Below are positions 1 through 9,249 of a stretch of DNA of 64,000 nucleotides, one piece after another (within the stretch, counting starts at the first letter, position 1; every line of letters begins with the position of its first letter). Origin of the DNA: Natronosalvus amylolyticus (GTDB lineage: Archaea; Halobacteriota; Halobacteria; Halobacteriales; Natrialbaceae); contig NZ_CP101156.1 in assembly GCF_024298845.1 (NCBI RefSeq), forward strand, positions 2,728,001-2,792,000, in the 5' to 3' direction. The translations under genes were made by a program, and so were the position numbers. The notes beneath the pieces were generated by a model. That model saw only the letters and a list, made by a program, of their open reading frames with translations. It had not been told where the DNA came from and searched no databases.

Positions 1-451
1 GTTCCAGAGCCTCGTCGATATGCGCGAACAGCCACTGGCCTGTCTCACCGTCGCCGGTCGCGCAATCCGTAATCAGCCGGGCGTCTTCCAGTCGCTGTCT
101 GCCGCTCTCGGAGAGAGCAATATCAACATCGACGCCGTCGCCAGCGGCCTCGATTCGGTCACCTTCTACGTCGACGAAGACGAAGCCGAGCGGGCCGAGA
201 ACATCCTCCACCGGGAGGTCATCGCCCGCGACGAACTCTCGAGTGTCACCGTCGACTCCCCGCTTGCGGTCGTGCGCGTTACCGGCGGCGAACTGCCAAA
301 CCAGCCGGGCGTCATCCAGGGTATCGTCGGACCCCTCGCAGACGCGCGAATCAACGTCCACGACATCATCACCTCGGCGACGAGCGTCGCCCTCTTCGTC
401 GGCTGGGACGACAGAGAACAGACGCTCGAGATCACCCAGGATCTGTTCTAG
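1..451 (+). CDS. lysC: Aspartate kinase, C-terminal ACT domains (5' end outside window)
   Basis: The frame is open from position 2, so the gene begins upstream of the window and only about 149 C-terminal residues are visible. They form two tandem ACT-type regulatory modules. Each opens with a beta strand followed by an N-Q-P-G-V turn (VAGRAIRNQPGVF, then VTGGELPNQPGVI). This arrangement is typical of aspartokinase, which phosphorylates aspartate at the head of the lysine/threonine/methionine pathway and binds the feedback amino acid at these domains. The catalytic amino-acid-kinase domain is not in the window. The next gene is convergent. Confidence 0.85.
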   Translation, partial: FQSLVDMREQPLACLTVAGRAIRNQPGVFQSLSAALGESNINIDAVASGLDSVTFYVDEDEAERAENILHREVIARDELSSVTVDSPLAVVRVTGGELPNQPGVIQGIVGPLADARINVHDIITSATSVALFVGWDDREQTLEITQDLF

Positions 452-512
452 ACGGTTTTTACTCACTCGAAGTTCATACCCAAGCGTACTGCTACACGTC
501 ACCCGAGGTGGC

Positions 513-2684
513 TCATCGCCACTCGAGGCGTCGGTACGACCCGCGGCTCCCCACGACAACGAGCGCCAGCAACGCGACGATGGTTGCGCCCGCGGTGAAG
601 CCGGGGATCGAATCGGTGGCACCGCTCGCTTGTGAAGTGAGGCTTCGTTCGACGGCCACCGTTACCCGGCGGTCGCCGACGGCGATTTCGTGGTGGGCTT
701 CCCGTTCGAAGGTAATCGTCGTCTCGACGGTCGTCATCTCACCCGGCGCCAGCGTCACCTGCTGTTCGTCCGCAACGCCGCTACTGGTCCGGAACTGGAT
801 GGTCGTCTGTCCCGCACGAGCGGCGTCGTTTTCGACGGTTGCCCGAACGGTCACGGGTTCGCCGGGTTCGACGGACTCGGGTGACACCTCGAGGGCGGTC
901 ACCGTCAGGTCGGCTGGCTCGAGGACGTCGACCGTCGCGGGTTCGTCGCCGAGTTTCAGCGCGTACCGACCGGGTGCCTCGGGGGTCCAGGTGAGGTGTT
1001 CGACGGTCGAACCGCCCGACTCGAGCGTGCCGTCGGCGTCGGCGACGACGCTGCCGTCGACCTGCAGGGTCGCCCGGTAGGTCCCCGCACGATCGCCGCG
1101 GTTGTCGACGGCGATCGGGACGGTCATCGTCTCGCCGACCACGAGCGGTCTGGGTTCGGTGCGTGTGCTCCGCTCGAGCAAGCCCTCGAACGCCAGCGGT
1201 TCGCCGGCCGCGAGTGAGTACTCGAACGCCGGCGTCGGCTGACCGAACGCCAACTCGTGTGCAGCTTCGTCCCAGCTTTCCGGTGTCGAATCGGTGTGCG
1301 TGTAGGTCATCGCGTACTCCCTGACTGGAGAGCCACCCCTTTGCTCGAGCGCCTCGAGCCAGTCTTGTTCGGTCACCGGCTTCTCGGCTCGGTTGAGCGC
1401 CCGAAACGCGTCCTCGATGGTGTACTCGCCATTGCTCTCGAGACGGAGCTGTCGATCGACCGCCCCGTAGACGAGCGGGCCTTTGACGTAGTCGGTGAGC
1501 GGGTCCTGCCAGGTTCCGGGATCGGCGAGCACGCCGTCTGCGTACGGTGACTCCTGGCCTTCCTCGAGGAATCGTCGGAACTCGCGGTGGTCGATGTGCC
1601 CCTGTTCGTAGGTCAGCGTCGCCGCGTAGTACTCGGCTTGTCCTTCGATGAGCCAGGCGACGGTCGGGTCGATGTCGCTGCTGGCGAACGCCTGTCGCGT
1701 GTGGACGTACTCGTGGAGCCAGACGTTGCCGGGGACGTCCAGTCGGGCGTCGTCTCTCACCCAGGCGTCGCTGTCGCCGTACTGGATCCCGTTTGCTCCC
1801 CACTCGACGGTGCCGGTTGGGGCGGCGACGACGAGCACGTTCGTACTTCGGGCCCCGACGCGCAGTTCGTCGCTGGCCGCAGCGAGGGAGGCGAGCACGT
1901 CTGTTGGCGACTCCTCGAGGTCGGCTGCGTCGGGGACGACCAGCGTGATGGTCTCCCCGCGAACCGTCTCCGTGTAGGTCGTCGATTCGCCGAAGTAAAC
2001 GATGTCAGTGCCGGCGACGCCGGGGCCGTCGACGGTCACCGTTCGGTCGGTACCGACGGGTGCCCGCTGGACCCACCCGAGTTCGAACTGTGGTACCGCG
2101 ACGATTCCCCACTCGCCCGTTTCGACGAACGTGTGGCCGTCCTCGTGGTCGTGTGCGTGTTCGTGAGCGTCGGTCCGTGCGTGTTCTTCAGCGCCGGTTT
2201 GCGTGTGTTCGTTCGCGTGTGGGGCTGTATGTCGGTCAGTCTGCTGGTGAATATGGCGCCCCTCGTTGGTCCGGTTGGCGGCGATCTCGAGTGTCAACGA
2301 GGGAGTGCCATCGCCTGCGGCCCACTTATAACTCCCGCCCGCTTCGGGTTCGAACCCGCTCGAGTCCGTAACCGTTGTGTGGGCGTCCGGCCGCACGGTC
2401 AGTTCCGTCACCGCATCGGGGACCTCGTAGGTGACGGTCGCGCCGATGACGCCGGGTTCGTCCGGGCGTTGCTCCAGGACGATCGATTCTCGAATCAACG
2501 GTGTTTCGTCGCTGGTTCCGGGACTCGTCGTGGTGGCGGCCACACTGGCCGTACTGTGTGTCACGTCCGCGTCGACACTCGAGGCGTTTGCTGTGTCTCG
2601 ATCCGGTCCGGGAACACCCGCGACCACACCGAGGCTACTTATCAACAACAGTGTCAACAGGAGTACGGTAAACCGACGTATCAC
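513..2684 (-). CDS. Secreted, membrane-anchored zinc metallopeptidase-like protein with His-rich insert
   Basis: The 723-residue protein starts with a signal peptide (M-I-R-R then a Leu-rich core). HEYVH lies near residue 324, followed about 20 residues later by EGQAEYYA. Together these fit a gluzincin-type HExxH...E zinc site, so an extracellular peptidase is likely. Residues about 145-190 are extremely His-rich (HIHQQ, HAHDHEDGH) and may bind metal. Residues about 590-675 look like a CARDB-type beta-sandwich. A hydrophobic segment at about 697-713 followed by Arg residues would anchor the C-terminus in the membrane. The substrate is unknown, and I cannot assign a named peptidase family from sequence alone. 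Confidence 0.7.
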   Translation of the reverse strand: MIRRFTVLLLTLLLISSLGVVAGVPGPDRDTANASSVDADVTHSTASVAATTTSPGTSDETPLIRESIVLEQRPDEPGVIGATVTYEVPDAVTELTVRPDAHTTVTDSSGFEPEAGGSYKWAAGDGTPSLTLEIAANRTNEGRHIHQQTDRHTAPHANEHTQTGAEEHARTDAHEHAHDHEDGHTFVETGEWGIVAVPQFELGWVQRAPVGTDRTVTVDGPGVAGTDIVYFGESTTYTETVRGETITLVVPDAADLEESPTDVLASLAAASDELRVGARSTNVLVVAAPTGTVEWGANGIQYGDSDAWVRDDARLDVPGNVWLHEYVHTRQAFASSDIDPTVAWLIEGQAEYYAATLTYEQGHIDHREFRRFLEEGQESPYADGVLADPGTWQDPLTDYVKGPLVYGAVDRQLRLESNGEYTIEDAFRALNRAEKPVTEQDWLEALEQRGGSPVREYAMTYTHTDSTPESWDEAAHELAFGQPTPAFEYSLAAGEPLAFEGLLERSTRTEPRPLVVGETMTVPIAVDNRGDRAGTYRATLQVDGSVVADADGTLESGGSTVEHLTWTPEAPGRYALKLGDEPATVDVLEPADLTVTALEVSPESVEPGEPVTVRATVENDAARAGQTTIQFRTSSGVADEQQVTLAPGEMTTVETTITFEREAHHEIAVGDRRVTVAVERSLTSQASGATDSIPGFTAGATIVALLALVVVGSRGSYRRLEWR

Positions 2685-2756
2685 GTCTCGATAGTGTTAG
2701 CCGGAGTGCAAGGCTTTTCCGGCTACGCCGCCCGCTCGAGTGCCAGTCGGCATCTC

Positions 2757-3119
2757 CTATCCGTTTCGTTCTCGCTCCTCGTCGGCCTCGAGGTCGTCGA
2801 TATCGACGGGGTCGTTCCACTCGTTTTCGCCGTCTGCCCCGTCGCCATCGCGAACGTCCCAGGGAACCTCGTCGGCTCTCGAGGGGTGGACGTTCACTTT
2901 CCCACCTTTGTAGGGGTCCGTTTCCGGGTCGTAGGAGAGTTCGCTTCTGGCGAGGATGTAGACGATAACCCCGTAAATCGGGACGAAAAAGACGATAGCC
3001 GTCCACCGATTCGGATTTTTCATCCCGACGTCCGTCGCGTCGTAGTGGACGAAGGCGGCGAGTAACACCTGGACAAACACCGGGATGGCCACGAGTGAAA
3101 CCAACAAGAGGGTGTCCAT
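2757..3119 (-). CDS. Small membrane protein, unknown function
   Basis: The 120-residue protein has two predicted membrane spans, at about residues 3-25 and 39-60. A strongly acidic soluble tail of roughly 55 residues follows (DGDGADGENEWND). The two-span layout with F-V-P-I-Y-G in the second helix recalls short phospholipase-D-N-terminal-like membrane proteins, but the similarity is too weak for a name. The ATG at 3119 sits just upstream of the first span. It lies between the metallopeptidase and ferredoxin genes, all on the minus strand but with separate gaps. Confidence 0.6.
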   Translation of the reverse strand: MDTLLLVSLVAIPVFVQVLLAAFVHYDATDVGMKNPNRWTAIVFFVPIYGVIVYILARSELSYDPETDPYKGGKVNVHPSRADEVPWDVRDGDGADGENEWNDPVDIDDLEADEERERNG

Positions 3120-3215
3120 AACCGCACTATGGAACGGAGCCTAATGAACCGTCGCCATCCGGGCTTGTGGGTGTATCGCTACACTATATTTTCACAATCG
3201 CCTCTAACAGGTGAC

Positions 3216-3232
3216 AATAAATTAAAAATTTT
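3216..3232 (-). terminator. U-rich terminator of the ferredoxin gene
   Basis: Just downstream of the ferredoxin stop, the minus strand has a GC-rich stretch containing CGCCGGCG followed by a run of T and A (AATTTTTAATTTATT). A T-rich tract soon after the stop codon is the usual archaeal intrinsic termination signal. Confidence 0.5.
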
Positions 3233-3254
3233 ACCGGGCGTACTGCGCCGGCGT

Positions 3255-3644
3255 CTAGATGACGCGGTTCTGCAGGTAGTCGAGGTGTTTCGCGTTGTAC
3301 ACGATTTTGACCTCGTCGGTCTCGGCGGTACCGATACAGGTCAGGCGGACGTTTTTGTCCTCGACTTCCTCGTCGGAGAGGATCTGCTGCATGTCCATCT
3401 GGATTTCGCCTTCTTTGACGATGGCAGCACAGTTCGCACAGGCACCGGCACGGCACGAGAAGGGCCAGTCGTAGCCCTGCGCCTCAGCCGACTCGAGGAT
3501 GTACTCGCCTTCGTTGACCTCGAGGCTGCCGTAGTCCTCGCCGTCGAGACCGGCGTCAGCCGCTTTCTCGAAGAGGTCGTCGTCATCCATGTCCCATCCC
3601 TGGTCGTCCAGCACTTCGTAGTTGAGGTATTCTACCGTGGGCAT
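3255..3644 (-). CDS. 2Fe-2S ferredoxin, halophilic plant type
   Basis: The 129-residue protein has the plant-type cluster motif C-R-A-G-A-C-A-N-C near residue 63 and a fourth cysteine in RLTCIG near residue 102, which bind one 2Fe-2S cluster. The acidic insertion of about 25 residues near the N-terminus ([13 protein letters not shown]) is the hallmark of haloarchaeal ferredoxins. These act as soluble electron carriers for 2-oxoacid oxidoreductases and other enzymes. I chose the ATG at 3644 (MPTVEY); a GTG directly before it is also open. A T-rich terminator follows the stop, so it looks like a single-gene unit. Confidence 0.93.
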   Translation of the reverse strand: MPTVEYLNYEVLDDQGWDMDDDDLFEKAADAGLDGEDYGSLEVNEGEYILESAEAQGYDWPFSCRAGACANCAAIVKEGEIQMDMQQILSDEEVEDKNVRLTCIGTAETDEVKIVYNAKHLDYLQNRVI

Positions 3645-3739
3645 CACGTTGGGCTTCGAGGTGCGTACTGGTATAGCTTGCTGTTCATTTGCAACGGTTT
3701 ATCAGGTCTGACAGTCCCGACTCGAGAGAGGAACGCGAT

Positions 3740-4927
3740 TCAAAAGCCGAAAAGGGGGACGAATCGAAAGGTGAGAAACGCCGCCACCGTCGAGATGAGC
3801 GGGACGACGTTTTGCATCAGGACGACGCGTGCAGTTGTCGACGGATCGAACAGGTCCGACGCCTGTGGAATATCCGAAACGTCTTCTTCCCCGATTTCGG
3901 GTGGTTCCTCGCCCGCTTCGTCTCTCGTCAGTGCACCGACGGAGACCGCCGGCTCCTCCCCTCTAGCAGCGTCGGAGAGTCGCGTCGTCCGCGTTGCTCG
4001 TCCCCATCCGAGACCGACGATCGACATCGTCGCGACGACGACGAAACTCGCGGGGATGCCGATCGCCGAGAGGAAAATGACGATGGTCGAGGAGACGACC
4101 GCGACGACGATAGCCGCCGTCAACGGCAGTTTCGTGATATCGTTCCCGAGCGTATCGAGGGTCCGGCGGGCGATGGTAAACGCACCGACGGCAACTGCAA
4201 TCGAGCCGATGACGATGAGGGGTCCCATCTCGAGTCCACCCGCGCCGTAGATAGGGGCGATGGCGTTGGCGATGTTGCTCGTTCCCGAACTGAACGCCAT
4301 GAGACAGCCGATTGCGACGACGACCAGTGCGCCGATCTTCTTCCGGCGAGAGGCCCCCTCACTGAAGCCGACCGTCGGGACCGGTCCCGAACGTTGCATC
4401 GACAGCATCGGATCCCCGTCGCGGTTCGGTTCGATGGCGATCCAGGCGTTGATCTGGGGATAGAAGTAGCGGCCGATAACGCCCGAAACCCAGAAGCCGA
4501 TGACCGGCGCGACGAACCACCAGATCACGATTTCGCCCAGCACCGCCATATCGAGTTCGCCCGTCGCAAGGCCGAGTGCGGCGATGGCACCGACGGCCGT
4601 CATCGACGTCGACGCGGGGACGCCCGCGTAGTTGCCGATAAAGAGGGCACCGCCGATGAAAAAGAGGACAGCGACGTTGGCTTCGAGCGTGAAAATAGCG
4701 CTGTCGGTGACGAGCCTGTTACCGAGCGTGTCGACCACCTGCGGACCGATCGTCCAGGCACCCACGAAGAAAAATACCGACATCAGGGCAGCAGCGGCGA
4801 CTTTCGTGATGACGTTTGCGCCGACAGCGGGGCCAAAGGCCGGCCCGGTCGTTGCCCCGCCGATGTTGTAGCCGACGAAAACGGCGACCACGATGCCTGC
4901 GAGGAGGAGAATTTCAGACACGAACAA
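3740..4927 (-). CDS. PiT-family inorganic phosphate permease
   Basis: The 395-residue protein has about ten hydrophobic segments. It carries the two inverted PiT signatures: GYNIGGATTGPAFGPAVGAN near the N-terminus and SSGTSNIANAIAPIYG in the second half, separated by a soluble loop. PiT proteins import phosphate with a cation. The C-terminal loop before the last helix is unusually acidic (GEEPPEIGEEDVSD). No phoU-like gene is adjacent. A second, divergent PiT paralogue lies at 50914-52101. The gene starts about 100 bp from hisA, which is divergent. Confidence 0.88.
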   Translation of the reverse strand: MFVSEILLLAGIVVAVFVGYNIGGATTGPAFGPAVGANVITKVAAAALMSVFFFVGAWTIGPQVVDTLGNRLVTDSAIFTLEANVAVLFFIGGALFIGNYAGVPASTSMTAVGAIAALGLATGELDMAVLGEIVIWWFVAPVIGFWVSGVIGRYFYPQINAWIAIEPNRDGDPMLSMQRSGPVPTVGFSEGASRRKKIGALVVVAIGCLMAFSSGTSNIANAIAPIYGAGGLEMGPLIVIGSIAVAVGAFTIARRTLDTLGNDITKLPLTAAIVVAVVSSTIVIFLSAIGIPASFVVVATMSIVGLGWGRATRTTRLSDAARGEEPAVSVGALTRDEAGEEPPEIGEEDVSDIPQASDLFDPSTTARVVLMQNVVPLISTVAAFLTFRFVPLFGF

Positions 4928-5033
4928 CAGTATGGGCTAGCAACCTAAAAGACCGACTATTTTGGCACTCCACCGAATCACTCCCCCTCGAGAAACCGGG
5001 GACTTTACTCACCCTGGCCTCCCGTAGTCGTGT

Positions 5034-5774
5034 ATGCACACCCAGTTCGAGTCGTTCGAAGTCATCCCCGCAGTCGACATTCAGGACGGTGAGGTCGTCC
5101 AGCTCGTTCAGGGCGAACGCGGAACGGAAAAACGATACGGCGACCCCGTCGAGGCCGCCACTCGATGGATCGACGCTGGGGCACAGAGTTTGCACCTGGT
5201 CGACCTGGACGGGGCCTTCGAGGGCGAGCGTGCCAATGCCGACGCCATCGAGGCCGTCCTCGAGGCCGTCGACGTGCCGACGCAACTCGGCGGCGGCATC
5301 CGAACCGCCACGGACGCCATCGCCTTGCTCGAGCAGGGCCTCGACCGCGTTATTCTCGGCACCGCGGCCGTCGAAAACCCCGATATCGTCGCCGAAATCA
5401 GCGACGCTCAGCGGGACTCGGTCGTCGTCAGTCTCGACGCCAAAGACGGCGAGGTCGTCGTCGAGGGGTGGACCGAAGGCGCTGGCATGACGCCCGTCGA
5501 GGCCGTCGAGCGCTACGAGGAACTCGGGGCCACCGCGATTTTGTTCACCAACGTCGACGTGGAGGGCCAACTCGAGGGCGTCGCCACCGAACCCGTTCGG
5601 GAGCTGGTCGAGGCGACCGACGTCCCGATCATCGCCAGCGGCGGGGTCGCCACGCTCGAGGACGTTCGCGCGCTCAGGGATGCAGGAGCCAGTGCGGTCG
5701 TCGTCGGCAGTGCGCTGTACGAAGGTCGGTTTACGCTCGAGGCTGCACAGGCGGCTGCCTACGAAGACGCGTAG
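5034..5774 (+). CDS. hisA: Phosphoribosylformimino-5-aminoimidazole carboxamide ribotide isomerase
   Basis: The 246-residue TIM barrel matches HisA throughout. It opens with VIPAVDIQDGEVVQL, which contains the catalytic Asp, then LHLVDLDGAFEGER. The phosphate-binding GGGIRT and the C-terminal IIASGGV and VVGSALYEG loops follow. HisA catalyses the Amadori rearrangement of ProFAR to PRFAR in histidine synthesis. The ATG at 5034 gives the expected N-terminus; the preceding 100 bp is the divergent promoter region shared with the PiT gene. No other his gene is adjacent. Confidence 0.95.
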   Translation: MHTQFESFEVIPAVDIQDGEVVQLVQGERGTEKRYGDPVEAATRWIDAGAQSLHLVDLDGAFEGERANADAIEAVLEAVDVPTQLGGGIRTATDAIALLEQGLDRVILGTAAVENPDIVAEISDAQRDSVVVSLDAKDGEVVVEGWTEGAGMTPVEAVERYEELGATAILFTNVDVEGQLEGVATEPVRELVEATDVPIIASGGVATLEDVRALRDAGASAVVVGSALYEGRFTLEAAQAAAYEDA

Positions 5775-5892
5775 GTGCTGCGAAGGGACGAGACGCGTAG
5801 TGGTTCGTGGAGGGGGGACGCGATGTGAGCGACGTAGGGGGCTCAACGGAACCTATCGCGTTTGGGGATAGTTTCTTACGATCGCGGCCGAA

Positions 5893-6702
5893 ATGGAAGG
5901 TATGCCAGTCGAACGGCTTTACCGTCTGAACACGGCGACGTGGACGCTCGATTACAGCGCGGCGACCCAGCTCCAACAGCCCGGGGAGCCGTTTCCGGGC
6001 CGGTGTCCGTGTTACTTGCTCGAGCACTCCGACGGCCTCGTCTTATTCGATACGGGCGTCAGTCACGAGATGGCCGCCGACCCGCTCTCGTACGGGCCAA
6101 ACGGCGCACCCCACATGGTGGATTTCGTCGAAACGCTCGACACCTCAGCCGGCAAGCCGCCGGTCGACCACCTCGAGGAACTGGGCTATGCGCCCTCGGA
6201 CGTCGATACGGTCGTCGTGTCCCACCTGCACACAGACCACGCTGGCAACCTGGATTCGTTTCCGGAGGCCACGGTCGTCGTCCAGAAGGCGGAACTTCGC
6301 TACGCCTTCTGGCCGGATGGCCCCCAGCGCCTGTTCTACCTCGAGGGTGATTTCCACCACCTCCGACGGCTCGACGCCGACGTGAAGGCCATCACCGGCG
6401 AGTACGACGTCTTCGGCGACGGCTCGGTCGTCGCGTTCCCGACGCCTGGACACAGTCCCGGCCACCAGTCACTCGAGGTCACCCTCGAGTCCGGAACGAC
6501 GATTCTGGCTGCCGACGCTGCCAACAGCCGTGTCGGCTACGAACAGGGGCTCGTCGCCTCGTTCGTCTGGTCGCTCGAGGAGTCGATGGACTCGCTGGCG
6601 GCGCTCAAAGACCGGGCCAGGACGAGCGATGCGGACGTCATCGTCCACCACGACCCCGAAGATCAGGACCGACTGCCAGATCCACCGAACGCACTCGAGT
6701 GA
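5893..6702 (+). CDS. Metallo-beta-lactamase-fold hydrolase (N-acyl homoserine lactonase-like)
   Basis: The 269-residue protein has the H-x-H-x-D-H zinc motif (SHLHTDHAGN, near residue 113). It also has a later GHSPGHQ metal-ligand histidine, an Asp in ADAAN and a C-terminal HHDPED. The overall order resembles the AHL-lactonase subgroup of the family. The true substrate is not predictable, since many archaeal members are general lactonases or thioesterases. A TATA-like element (TTTCTTA near 5873) fits a leaderless start at 5893 or at the second ATG at 5902. Confidence 0.8.
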   Translation: MEGMPVERLYRLNTATWTLDYSAATQLQQPGEPFPGRCPCYLLEHSDGLVLFDTGVSHEMAADPLSYGPNGAPHMVDFVETLDTSAGKPPVDHLEELGYAPSDVDTVVVSHLHTDHAGNLDSFPEATVVVQKAELRYAFWPDGPQRLFYLEGDFHHLRRLDADVKAITGEYDVFGDGSVVAFPTPGHSPGHQSLEVTLESGTTILAADAANSRVGYEQGLVASFVWSLEESMDSLAALKDRARTSDADVIVHHDPEDQDRLPDPPNALE

Positions 6703-6929
6703 ACTGAAGGGTATATTGTCGAGGTGGTGGGGACACATACACTCGGGTGCGGTGAGAAACTCACCCTGAAAGCGCACCCAAAAAAGTCAACAAACTAATA
6801 TAGTCGGCCCGAGAGCATGGGTTCGATGGCTGCCCTCCACGATAACGTCGTTCAGTTGTCAATGACGACGACAAAACGGCCGATTACGTCCACCTTCGAG
6901 GCACCGCGAGAATCGGTTCGGTACCGGTC

Positions 6930-7505
6930 ATGATGACCGTCGATCCAACGCGAAAACGACTCGCCCTCGTCTTCTTTGCCCTGGCAGCCGTGGGTGCCGC
7001 CATCTTCGTCTCGAGCGGACTCCTTTTCGGGCACGACGAACCCCCAGATCCCGAAATCGACTCGGTGTCGATCGTCGACTCCGGGTGCTACGACGACGTT
7101 CGCGCTCGAGCGATGTCCTCGAGCGGTGGAACTGTCGTCGGAACGCTCAACGACACGTCACCGGATACCGAAATCGGGGCGAAGATACGGCGAACCTCCC
7201 GGTCGGATGCGACCGTCGCGACATATCGCGTCGACGTTTACACGAACGAACCGGAAGTAGGTGGAGAGGTATCGAACGGAGCGGACGAAGACGGAGAGAC
7301 GTGCCCGGGTCGAATCGTCTACCGGGTCGAGTACTCGGCACCGTATCCCGACGCGGCAGATGCAATGCGGGTCGAACGGTACATCGACAACTCGTTCAGC
7401 GCCTGCAGTTCCTCCTCTTCTGGCCCCGATACCGGATGCATGCTCTTGTACGAGGACCGGCCGACCCACTGGTCGAACGGAACCGTCGATACGGCCAACC
7501 GGTAG
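6930..7505 (+). CDS. Hypothetical secreted or membrane-anchored protein
   Basis: The 191-residue protein has one N-terminal hydrophobic segment (about residues 10-31) that could be a signal anchor. About 160 extracellular-type residues follow, with several cysteines (DSGCYDD, GETCPG, SACSS, DTGCM). Paired cysteines after a membrane anchor suggest disulfides outside the cell, which is an inference. I recognise no family. Two adjacent ATGs (6930, 6933) start the frame. The stop lies about 25 bp before the aldehyde oxidoreductase gene, which may be co-transcribed. Confidence 0.6.
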   Translation: MMTVDPTRKRLALVFFALAAVGAAIFVSSGLLFGHDEPPDPEIDSVSIVDSGCYDDVRARAMSSSGGTVVGTLNDTSPDTEIGAKIRRTSRSDATVATYRVDVYTNEPEVGGEVSNGADEDGETCPGRIVYRVEYSAPYPDAADAMRVERYIDNSFSACSSSSSGPDTGCMLLYEDRPTHWSNGTVDTANR

Positions 7506-7530
7506 CATTTTGGGTCACGGTGTGTCAGGG

Positions 7531-9225
7531 ATGATTATGAAACACGCTCGCGGCCCACTCCTGACGATCGACCTCGAGTCACGCTCGACGACGAGCGAAC
7601 CGATCGACGACGTACTCGAGCGCTACATCGGCGGCCGGGCGCTCTGTACGGCCCTCGCACACGAGCGGATTCCGTTCGACGCCGACCCGCTCGGCCCGGC
7701 CAATCGCTGTTACTTCGCGACGGGGCCGTTCCAGCACGCCCGGATGAGTTTCACCGGCCGGATGTCCGCGACCGCCGTCTCGCCGCTGACCGACGGCTTG
7801 CTCTCCTCGAACGCGGGCGGCTTTCTCTCGCGAAACTTTACGGCAACCGGCTACAGCGCCGTCGAAGTCACCGGCGAAAGCGACGACCTCGTGATCGTCC
7901 ACGTCACCGACAGTGGCGTCGAGTTCGAACCCGTCCCCGACCTCGAGGGTGCGGAGACGAGCGAGATCTGTGCCTATATCGAGGACGAACACGGCCTCGA
8001 GGCCGAACACACCGTCACGGTCGGACCGGCAGGGGAACAGCAGGTTCGGTTTGCCTCTCTGATGACTTCACGCGAGCGTGCGTTCGGCCGCGGTGGTCTG
8101 GGTGCCGTCCTCGGCGCAAAAAACGTGAAAGCGATCACCTTCGACGGCGATTCGACGCGAGACGTAGAGATCCCGTCCCTGCAGATGGACGTCCACCGTG
8201 AGGCCGCCCAGTCCGATCACATCATGAAACGGCAGGGGACGTCCTCGATGACCGAGTTCGCCAGCACGGTCAACGCCCTGCCGACGCGGTACTTCTCGGA
8301 ACTGTCGTTCGAGGGGTCCGAGGGAATCAGTGGCGACCGCGTCGAGGAGAAAAAGTACAAGAAAGGAACCTGCTCGGCCTGTGCGTTCGCCTGCAAACTG
8401 CCGACGCGAGACGAGGAGTCGGGCCTCGAGACCGAAGGGCCGGAGTACGAAACCGTGATGGCGTTCGGCTCGAACGCCGGCGTCGACGATATCGTCGACG
8501 TGATGCACTCGAACAAGCGCTGTGACGAACTCGGTCTCGACACCATCTCCTGTGGCGACGTCGTCTCGGCGTATCTCGCGAGCGAGGACGCCTTCGGCGA
8601 CGTCGACTTAATTCACGAACTGGTCGAGAAAATCGCCCGCCGTGAGGGGATCGGTGACACCCTCGCAGAAGGCGTCGAGCGGTTCCACGAGGAACTGGGC
8701 GTCGACAACTGGTCGGTCAAAGGTATGGAGTTCCCCGCCCACGACGGCCGCACCCTCCACGGCCAGGGCCTGGGCTTTGCCACCTCGAACCGGGGTGCCG
8801 ACCACATGTACGCCGAGTTCTACTCGCTCGAGTACCCGCTGGTCGACCCCGAGGACGCACTCGACAAGGAAGGACTCGAGGGCAAGCCGCCGAAGGTCGC
8901 CGAGAAGGAGAATCTGAACGCGATCAAAGACAGCGCCGTCCTGTGTAAGTTCTCGCGGGATTTCGTCGACGCCGACCGTCTCGAAACCTTGCTCGACGCG
9001 GCCTACGAGGATCTGCTCGAAATCGGTGGCGAGGTCGTCACGATGGAACGCCACTTCAACAACCAGCGCGGGATGGACCGTGCTGACGACCGACTCCCCT
9101 ACGAGTTGCCCGGCTTCGAGGAGGCTCTCGAGGAGTACTACGACCACCGCGGCTGGAACGCGGATGGAACCGTTCCGCCCGAGTGGTTCGAGACGGAAAA
9201 CTCGAGTCTCGTCGCCGACGACTGA
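7531..9225 (+). CDS. Aldehyde:ferredoxin oxidoreductase family protein (tungstopterin)
   Basis: The 564-residue protein (562 from the second ATG at 7537) matches the AOR family. It starts with GPLLTIDLESR, has YIGGRAL, the cofactor-loop NAGGFLSRNF and GRGGLGAVLGAKNVKAI, and C-x2-C-x3-C (CSACAFAC, near residue 288). A fourth candidate cysteine is in LCKFS, giving a 4Fe-4S cluster. Such enzymes oxidise aldehydes to acids with ferredoxin as acceptor; a ferredoxin gene lies 4 kb away. The open frame extends 270 bp further upstream but overlaps the previous gene, so the start was placed at 7531. It is slightly shorter than typical 600-residue members. Confidence 0.9.
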   Translation: MIMKHARGPLLTIDLESRSTTSEPIDDVLERYIGGRALCTALAHERIPFDADPLGPANRCYFATGPFQHARMSFTGRMSATAVSPLTDGLLSSNAGGFLSRNFTATGYSAVEVTGESDDLVIVHVTDSGVEFEPVPDLEGAETSEICAYIEDEHGLEAEHTVTVGPAGEQQVRFASLMTSRERAFGRGGLGAVLGAKNVKAITFDGDSTRDVEIPSLQMDVHREAAQSDHIMKRQGTSSMTEFASTVNALPTRYFSELSFEGSEGISGDRVEEKKYKKGTCSACAFACKLPTRDEESGLETEGPEYETVMAFGSNAGVDDIVDVMHSNKRCDELGLDTISCGDVVSAYLASEDAFGDVDLIHELVEKIARREGIGDTLAEGVERFHEELGVDNWSVKGMEFPAHDGRTLHGQGLGFATSNRGADHMYAEFYSLEYPLVDPEDALDKEGLEGKPPKVAEKENLNAIKDSAVLCKFSRDFVDADRLETLLDAAYEDLLEIGGEVVTMERHFNNQRGMDRADDRLPYELPGFEEALEEYYDHRGWNADGTVPPEWFETENSSLVADD

Positions 9226-9249
9226 TCGTCAGCACAGAATCCCCTCCGG

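Noticed and set aside
1587-3065. 492-codon open frame on the plus strand
   Set aside because: It runs antisense through the metallopeptidase and the next gene, so it cannot be a single real protein.
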